Shown in pieces: positions 15,999 to 20,316 of a stretch of 20,316 bases of DNA. The notes under the pieces were generated by a model, which saw only the letters and a program-made list of their open reading frames with translations, was not told the DNA's origin and ran no database searches. Source of the DNA: Frankiales bacterium (GTDB lineage: Bacteria; Actinomycetota; Actinomycetes; Mycobacteriales; SCTD01); the NCBI GenBank assembly GCA_025965735.1, contig JAOPWK010000142.1, positions 1 to 20,316 on the forward strand. Direction: 5' to 3'. Numbering within the stretch: the stretch's first letter is position 1; each line of letters starts with the position of its first letter. Position numbers and translations under genes: made by a program.

Positions 15999-17903
15999 CT
16001 AGTCGGCCGCGGCTACCGGCTCGTCCTCCTGGGAGGCGAACTGCCGTCGGTAGAGCTCGGTGTAGAGGCCGCCGCGCTCGAGCAGCTCGTCGTGCCGACC
16101 GCGCTCGACGACGCGGCCGTCCTCGAGGACCAGGATCTGGTCGGCGTCGCGCACGGTGGACAGCCGGTGCGCGATGACCAGCGAGGTGCGGCCTTCCAAG
16201 GCGGTGGCCAGCGCCCGCTGCACGGCCGCCTCGGACTCGCTGTCCAGGTGGGCGGTGGCCTCGTCCAGCACGACGATGCCCGGCGCCTTGAGCAGCAGCC
16301 GGGCGATGGCCATGCGCTGCTTCTCGCCGCCGGAAAGCCGGTAGCCGCGGTCACCGACGAGAGTGTCCAGGCCGTCGGGGAGGCTGCGCACCAGCGCGCC
16401 GACCTGCGCCGCGTCGAGCGCCGCCAGCAGCTGCTCGTCCGTGGCGTCCGGGTCGGCGTAGGCGAGGTTCGCGCGGATCGTGTCGTGGAACATGTGCGCG
16501 TCCTGGGTGACCACACCGACGGCGTCGCGCAGCGACTGCATCGTCACGTCGCGCACGTCGAGCCCGCCGATGCGCACGGCCCCTGACTCCACGTCGTACA
16601 TGCGGGTCACCAGCTGGCTGATGGTGGTCTTGCCGGCGCCGGACGGCCCGACGAGCGCGACCAGCTGACCGGGCTCGGCGCGGAAGGAGACGCCGTGCAG
16701 GACGGTCGTGGCCGGTGTGTTGTCCAGCACGGCAACAGACTCCAGCGACGCGAGCGACACCTGCTCCGCGGTGGGGTAGCCGAAGACCACGTCGTCGAAC
16801 TCGACGGAGGCGGCGCCCTTGGGGAGCTCGACCGCACCGGGCTTCTCGGCCACCATCGGCTCGAGGTCCAGCACCTCGAAGACCCGCTCGAAGGAGACCA
16901 GCGCGGTCATCACGTCGACCCGCACGTTGGAGAGCGCGGTCAACGGCCCGTACAGCCGGGTGAGGTACGCGGCCAGCGCGACCACCGTGCCGACGCCGAG
17001 CGAGCCGGAGGCGGCGAGCACGCCGCCGACGCCGTAGACCATCGCGGTCGCGAGAGCGGCCACGGTGGTGAGGGAGACGAAGAAGACCCGGCCGTACATC
17101 GCGCTCGTGACGCCGATGTCGCGCACCCGGCCGGCCTTGTCGCGGAACGACCGCTCCTCGACCTCGGGGCGCCCGAACAGCTTGACCAGCAGGGCCCCCG
17201 AGACGTTGAAGCGCTCCGTCATCGTGTTCGTCATCTGCGCGTTCAGCGCGTACGACTCGCGCGTCAGCGCCTGCAGCTTGGTGCCGATGAGCTTGGCCGG
17301 AATGACGAAGACCGGCAGCAGCACCAGCGAGAGCAGGGTGATCTGCCAGGACAGGACGAGCATCGCGGCCAGCGTCAGCACGACCCCGATCACGTTGCTG
17401 ACGACACCGGACAGCGTTCCGGTGAACGCCTGCTGCGCACCGAGCACGTCGTTGTTCAGGCGGCTGATGAGCGCGCCGGTCTGGGTGCGGGTGAAGAAGG
17501 CGATCGGCATGCGCGAGATGTGCGTGTAGACCTGCGAGCGCATGTCGAAGATGAGGCCCTCGCCGATGCGCGTGGAGCACCAGCGCGACCACAGCGACAG
17601 GCCGGCGTCGATGATGGCCAGTCCGGCGACGAGCAGCGCCATCTGGACGACGAGCGCGCGGTCACCGGTCTCCGGCGGGTTCGTGCCGATGCCGTCGTCG
17701 ATGATCTTCTTGAAGATCAGCGGGTTGAGCACGGCGAGGAACGCCGCCACGACGATGAGCGCGAGGAACAGCGTCAGCTCGCGGCGGTACGGCGACGCGA
17801 ACCTCGCGATCCGCCGCGCCGTGCCGGGGGCCAGCTTCTGGTCCGCGACAGCGGGGTCCTTGCGGAAGGACCGCATCATCGAGAACTGTTGGAGGTCGGA
17901 CAC
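15999..17903 (-). CDS. ABC exporter, fused permease and ATPase (ABCB/MdlB type)
   Basis: The 634-residue half-transporter has six membrane helices (about 44-320) and a C-terminal ATPase. Walker A GPSGAGKTT is at 419-427, the Q-loop Gln467 in VTQDAH, signature LSGGEKQR at 523-530, Walker B IVVLDEAT at 543-550 and the switch His579 in IAHRLSTVRD. It should work as a homodimer exporting lipids or drugs. The A-loop FGYPTAEQ (374-381) is separated from VLHGVSF (401-407) by an extra segment rich in V, S and L. GTG 17903 follows a G-rich ribosome site. It lies 21 bases after the acyl-CoA dehydrogenase gene, whose stop forms part of this gene's probable -10. Confidence 0.92.
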   Translation of the reverse strand: MSDLQQFSMMRSFRKDPAVADQKLAPGTARRIARFASPYRRELTLFLALIVVAAFLAVLNPLIFKKIIDDGIGTNPPETGDRALVVQMALLVAGLAIIDAGLSLWSRWCSTRIGEGLIFDMRSQVYTHISRMPIAFFTRTQTGALISRLNNDVLGAQQAFTGTLSGVVSNVIGVVLTLAAMLVLSWQITLLSLVLLPVFVIPAKLIGTKLQALTRESYALNAQMTNTMTERFNVSGALLVKLFGRPEVEERSFRDKAGRVRDIGVTSAMYGRVFFVSLTTVAALATAMVYGVGGVLAASGSLGVGTVVALAAYLTRLYGPLTALSNVRVDVMTALVSFERVFEVLDLEPMVAEKPGAVELPKGAASVEFDDVVFGYPTAEQVSLASLESVAVLDNTPATTVLHGVSFRAEPGQLVALVGPSGAGKTTISQLVTRMYDVESGAVRIGGLDVRDVTMQSLRDAVGVVTQDAHMFHDTIRANLAYADPDATDEQLLAALDAAQVGALVRSLPDGLDTLVGDRGYRLSGGEKQRMAIARLLLKAPGIVVLDEATAHLDSESEAAVQRALATALEGRTSLVIAHRLSTVRDADQILVLEDGRVVERGRHDELLERGGLYTELYRRQFASQEDEPVAAAD

Positions 17904-17921
17904 GCGCGGCCCCCCCTCCCA

Positions 17922-17927
17922 AGCCTA
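17922..17927 (-). promoter_or_regulatory. Probable -10 element TAGGCT for the ABC exporter gene
   Basis: TAGGCT on the minus strand begins with the TAG stop codon of the acyl-CoA dehydrogenase gene. Its end is 18 bases before GTG 17903, leaving a short leader with a poly-G ribosome site. The -35 would lie inside the upstream coding region. Confidence 0.45.
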
Positions 17928-19079
17928 GAAGGCGGAGATCCCCGTGAGGGCGCGGCCGATGATCAGCTGCTGGATCTGCGAGGTGCCCTCGTACAGCGTG
18001 GTAACCCGCGCGTCACGCAGGTACTTCCCGGCGGCGTACTCGTCGATGTAGCCGTAGCCGCCGTGCGCCTGCACGCAGGCGTTCGCGGCGCGCACCGACA
18101 TCTCGCTGGCGTAGTACTTGGCCTTGCTGGCAGCGAGCGAGTAGTCCTCGCCGCGCGTCTTGAGGTCGGCGACCCGGTAGGTCAGCAGCCGGGCGCAGTC
18201 GACCTCGACGGCGGTGTCGGCGATGAGCGCCTGCACGAGCTGGTGGCCGGCCACGGGCTTGCCGAACTGCACGCGCTCCTTGGTGTACTTGACCATCGTG
18301 TCGAGCGCCGCCTGGCCGAGGCCGGTGCAGGACGCGCCCAGCGACATGCGGCCGTCGTTCAAGGCCGTCAGCGCGACGCGGATGCCCTTGCCCTCCTCGC
18401 CGCCGAGCAGCGCCTCCGGGCCGACCTTGACGTCGCGCAGGACGAGCTCGGCGGTGTCGCACGAGCGCAGGCCCAGCTTGCCGTGGATCGGCTTGGCCTC
18501 GAAGCCCTCCGCGTCGTTCGGCACGAGGAAGGCGCTGACGCCGCGGGCGCCCTCGCCACCGGTGCGGGCCATGAACAGGGTGACGCCGGCGATCGTGCCG
18601 TTGGTGATGAAGATCTTGTTGCCGTTGAGCACGTAGCCGCCGTCGGCCTGCTTGACGGCGGTGGCCTGCAGGTCGGCCGGGTTGCTGCCGTAGTCCGGCT
18701 CGGTGAGGCCGAAGCAGCCCAGCACCTCGCCGGTGGCCATCCGTGGGAGCCACTGCTCCTTCTGCTCCTGGGTGCCCCAGCGGTCGATGGAGCCGGCCAC
18801 CAGGCCGAGGTGCACGCTGACGATCGAGCGGACGTTGGCGTCGCCGCGGCCGAGCTCCTCGATGTAGAGCACGTAGGACATCGGGTCGCCGCCGCCGCCG
18901 CCGAACTCCTCCGGGATCGACAGGCCGATGAAGCCGGTCTGCTTGAGCCCGTCGAGCGCCTCCTGCGGGAAGCGCTCCCTGCGGTCGTTCTCCAGCGCGG
19001 GGGGTGCGACGACGTCGTCGACCCACTCCTTGACGGCCTTGCGGACGGCGTCCTGCTCCGCGGTCAGCGTCATGTCCAT
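17925..19079 (-). CDS. Acyl-CoA dehydrogenase
   Basis: The 384-residue FAD enzyme introduces the alpha-beta double bond of acyl-CoA esters. CFGLTEPDYGSNPADLQ (122-138) binds flavin and substrate, FITNGT (157-162) is the second flavin motif, QAHGGYGYIDEY (337-348) the dimer-interface motif, and Glu364 in TLYEGTSQIQ the catalytic base, as in short/medium-chain and butyryl-CoA dehydrogenases. Length is normal. A five-glycine run at 60-64 comes from a (GCC)5 tract. ATG 19079 has GGGAG eight bases upstream. Role in fatty-acid or branched-chain acyl-CoA oxidation is likely; chain length is not readable from sequence. Confidence 0.94.
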   Translation of the reverse strand: MDMTLTAEQDAVRKAVKEWVDDVVAPPALENDRRERFPQEALDGLKQTGFIGLSIPEEFGGGGGDPMSYVLYIEELGRGDANVRSIVSVHLGLVAGSIDRWGTQEQKEQWLPRMATGEVLGCFGLTEPDYGSNPADLQATAVKQADGGYVLNGNKIFITNGTIAGVTLFMARTGGEGARGVSAFLVPNDAEGFEAKPIHGKLGLRSCDTAELVLRDVKVGPEALLGGEEGKGIRVALTALNDGRMSLGASCTGLGQAALDTMVKYTKERVQFGKPVAGHQLVQALIADTAVEVDCARLLTYRVADLKTRGEDYSLAASKAKYYASEMSVRAANACVQAHGGYGYIDEYAAGKYLRDARVTTLYEGTSQIQQLIIGRALTGISAF

Positions 19080-19156
19080 GTGGTGCGTCTCCCGTTGCTC
19101 CGAGTTCCCGGGAGCCTGTCATCCCGACGGGTGCCGCGCTGCCCCGGGTACGCCGC

Positions 19157-19189
19157 GGGCCGGCCTCCCGCAGTGCGGAGGGCCGGCCC
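19157..19189 (-). terminator. Strong hairpin downstream of the helix-turn-helix gene
   Basis: GGGCCGGCCTCC (from 19157) pairs with GGAGGGCCGGCCC (to 19189) with one bulged base around a short loop. It is 25 bases beyond the stop of the minus-strand helix-turn-helix gene and before the acyl-CoA dehydrogenase gene. There is no U-tract, as is common for actinobacterial terminators. It probably separates the two genes. Confidence 0.6.
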
Positions 19190-19213
19190 GGAGCGGTCCA
19201 GATCAGGGACTGC

Positions 19214-19423
19214 CTAGGAGCTCTTCTTCCGGGTGGCTCCACCGCGCCCGCGCAGCGTGGCGCCGGACTCGTTGAGGATCCGGTGCACGAAGCCGTACGA
19301 GCGGCCCGAGGACTCGGCGAGCAGCCGGATGCTCTCCCCGCCCTCGTACCGCTTCTTCAGGTCAGCGGCCAGCTTGTCGCGCTCGCCGCCGGTGACCCTG
19401 CTGCCCTTCTTGAGCTCTGCCAC
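19214..19423 (-). CDS. Small helix-turn-helix DNA-binding protein (69 aa)
   Basis: GTG 19423, with GAGGG about seven bases upstream, gives a 69-residue basic protein beginning MAELKKGSRVTGGERDKLA. Residues about 31-53 (ESIRLLAESSGRSYGFVHRI) form a helix-turn-helix of the resolvase/Hin type. The C-terminus RGRGGATRKKSS is a basic, AT-hook-like tail. Such short proteins are conserved in actinobacteria with no settled function; chromatin or transcriptional roles are inferred. The frame is open far upstream, but those codons lie antisense to the iron-binding lipoprotein. It diverges from that lipoprotein gene. Confidence 0.88.
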   Translation of the reverse strand: MAELKKGSRVTGGERDKLAADLKKRYEGGESIRLLAESSGRSYGFVHRILNESGATLRGRGGATRKKSS

Positions 19424-19538
19424 GAGGTGCCCTCTTCTTCTCGCTGGTGGTGCTGGTCGGGGTGGCTGTTCCCGGCATGATCGTTCCGAACCGCCCGAGG
19501 CGCGACGCATCGTGCACGCGGCGGAGCGGGTCCGCCAG

Positions 19539-19544
19539 TACAGT
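19539..19544 (+). promoter_or_regulatory. Probable -10 element TACAGT for the iron-binding lipoprotein gene
   Basis: TACAGT matches TANNNT. The start point expected about seven bases downstream falls inside the iron box at 19548-19566, the arrangement expected for repression by an IdeR/DtxR protein. The leader would hold GAAGGA at 19571-19576. Confidence 0.5.
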
Positions 19545-19547
19545 AGG

Positions 19548-19566
19548 GAAGGTTGCCTTAACCTGA
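19548..19566 (+). promoter_or_regulatory. Iron box, probable IdeR/DtxR operator
   Basis: GAAGGTTGCCTTAACCTGA agrees with the IdeR/DtxR consensus TTAGGTTAGGCTAACCTAA at 13 of 19 positions, and the palindromic arms AGGTT and AACCT are perfect. It overlaps the expected transcription start of a ferric-iron-binding lipoprotein gene, so iron-replete repression is the likely mode. The AT-rich arms stand out strongly from the GC-rich surroundings. Confidence 0.8.
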
Positions 19567-19582
19567 TCCCGAAGGACACCCT

Positions 19583-20316
19583 GTGGCCCACCGCTCCCCC
19601 GTCGTGCGCCCCCTCGCGCTGGCCGCCCTCACCGTCCTGCCGCTCGCGCTGGCCGGCTGCGGCATCGTCCCCGGCACCGGGGGTCCGGCGATCCAGGTCT
19701 TCTCCGCGCGCTCCTACGGCGCCGAGCAGGCCTACGAGCGCTTCACCGAGGAGACCGGCATCGAGGTGGAGTTCCTCAACGGCAACGACGCGGAGCTGCG
19801 CGAGCGGTTGGAGGCCGAGGGCGCCGACACCGAGGCCGACGTGTTCATGACGGTCGACGTGGCCAACCTGTCGCTGGCCGCCGAGCAGGACCTGCTCCAG
19901 CCGGCGCCGACGCCCGAGCTGGAGAGCGCCGTCCCGGCTGCGCTGCGCGACCCGGAGGGCCGCTGGTTCGGCCTGTCCGAGCGGGCCCGCGTGATCATCT
20001 ACAACCCCGCGAAGGTCCAGCCCGACCAGCTGACGACGTACGCCGCTCTCGGCGACCCGCAGTGGAAGGGCCGGCTCTGCTTCCGCACCTCGACCAGCCC
20101 CTACACCCAGTCGCTGGTCGCGTCGATGATCGCCCACGACGGCCAGGCCCAGGCGAAGCAGACGCTCGAGGGGTGGGTGGCGAACGACCCGCAGATCATG
20201 GCCAACGACACCGAGATCGTGCGCACCGTCGCCGCCGGCGGCTGCGACGTCGGGATCACCAACCACTACTACGCGGCTCGCGAGCTCGCGGAGGACCCGG
20301 ACCTGGCCGTCGACGT
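19583..20316 (+). CDS. Fe(III) ABC transporter substrate-binding lipoprotein (FbpA/FutA type), 5' part
   Basis: GTG 19583 is six bases after GAAGGA. The visible 244 residues start with a lipoprotein signal ending in lipobox LAGC (Cys26). Then come IQVFSARSYGAEQAYERF, FLNGNDAELRERL, ADVFMTVDVANLS and RARVIIYNP, the layout of periplasmic-type ferric-binding proteins. CDVGITNHYYAARE (about 221-234) holds the paired tyrosines that ligate Fe(III). WKGRLCFRTSTSPYTQ is also typical. The frame runs off the window end; permease and ATPase genes are expected next. Control by the iron box is likely. Family members usually have about 330-350 residues. Confidence 0.93.
   Translation, partial: MAHRSPVVRPLALAALTVLPLALAGCGIVPGTGGPAIQVFSARSYGAEQAYERFTEETGIEVEFLNGNDAELRERLEAEGADTEADVFMTVDVANLSLAAEQDLLQPAPTPELESAVPAALRDPEGRWFGLSERARVIIYNPAKVQPDQLTTYAALGDPQWKGRLCFRTSTSPYTQSLVASMIAHDGQAQAKQTLEGWVANDPQIMANDTEIVRTVAAGGCDVGITNHYYAARELAEDPDLAVD

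Noticed and set aside
18888..18902. (GCC)5 tandem tract
   Set aside because: It encodes a five-glycine loop in the acyl-CoA dehydrogenase and is too short to claim as a variable repeat.
16695..19217. Plus-strand open frame of 840 codons opposite the ABC exporter and acyl-CoA dehydrogenase
   Set aside because: It spans two well-supported minus-strand genes and the gap between them, and its composition is that of an antisense shadow.
19424..20266. Upstream extension of the helix-turn-helix frame to 350 codons
   Set aside because: The added part is antisense to the iron-binding lipoprotein and lies upstream of a good ribosome site and GTG start at 19423.

Overview
The window is about 20 kb of very GC-rich DNA with strong G/C at third codon positions, many GTG starts and TANNNT -10 elements. 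It also carries a 69-residue helix-turn-helix protein of an actinobacterial type and an IdeR/DtxR-like iron box. All of this points to a high-GC actinobacterium. I cannot place it to genus. Two habits of the genome stand out. TAG is the stop codon of 17 of the 22 genes and gene remnants I could score (5 TGA, no TAA). Many genes also have a TANNNT -10 element only 5-7 bases before the start codon, implying leaderless mRNAs.

Layout. 1-1126: the end of a bacterial PH-domain membrane protein, then a short-chain dehydrogenase of the 3-hydroxyacyl-CoA dehydrogenase type II kind, broken near its end by a one-base frameshift. 1123-3852: an HSL-type esterase on the minus strand, diverging from a GH3 lipoprotein followed by a DUF1697 gene. 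3849-5118: a nitroreductase, a decayed secreted-protein gene and a small acidic protein. 5145-9086: an acyl-CoA synthetase and a short UvrA-like ABC ATPase without room for a UvrB-binding domain. 9182-9368: an internally deleted nitrilase-family remnant. 9407-11309: a small membrane protein, a RibD/DHFR-like reductase, an EamA transporter and a 44-residue acidic protein. 11405-13212: a zinc alcohol dehydrogenase coupled to an SDR that lacks the YxxxK catalytic pair. 13209-15068: a PhoD-like phosphatase diverging from a 57-residue acidic protein. 15065-19079: an uncharacterised protein, an ABC exporter and an acyl-CoA dehydrogenase, all on the minus strand. 19157-20316: a terminator hairpin, the helix-turn-helix gene, and a ferric-iron-binding lipoprotein behind the iron box, cut by the window end.

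How the genes relate. Several fit lipid and alcohol/ketone catabolism (acyl-CoA synthetase, acyl-CoA dehydrogenase, HSD10-type SDR, alcohol dehydrogenase, esterase), but they sit in separate transcription units and do not form one pathway operon. The iron-binding lipoprotein probably begins an Fe(III) ABC transporter operon that continues beyond the window. Three small, strongly acidic proteins beginning MTxP (44, 57 and 105 residues) each have a GGGTA motif upstream and may be co-regulated stress proteins; this is the least explained part of the window.

I found no CRISPR array, defence island, prophage, insertion sequence, tRNA or rRNA. The window looks like ordinary chromosomal metabolism with some unusual punctuation, not a new multi-gene system.
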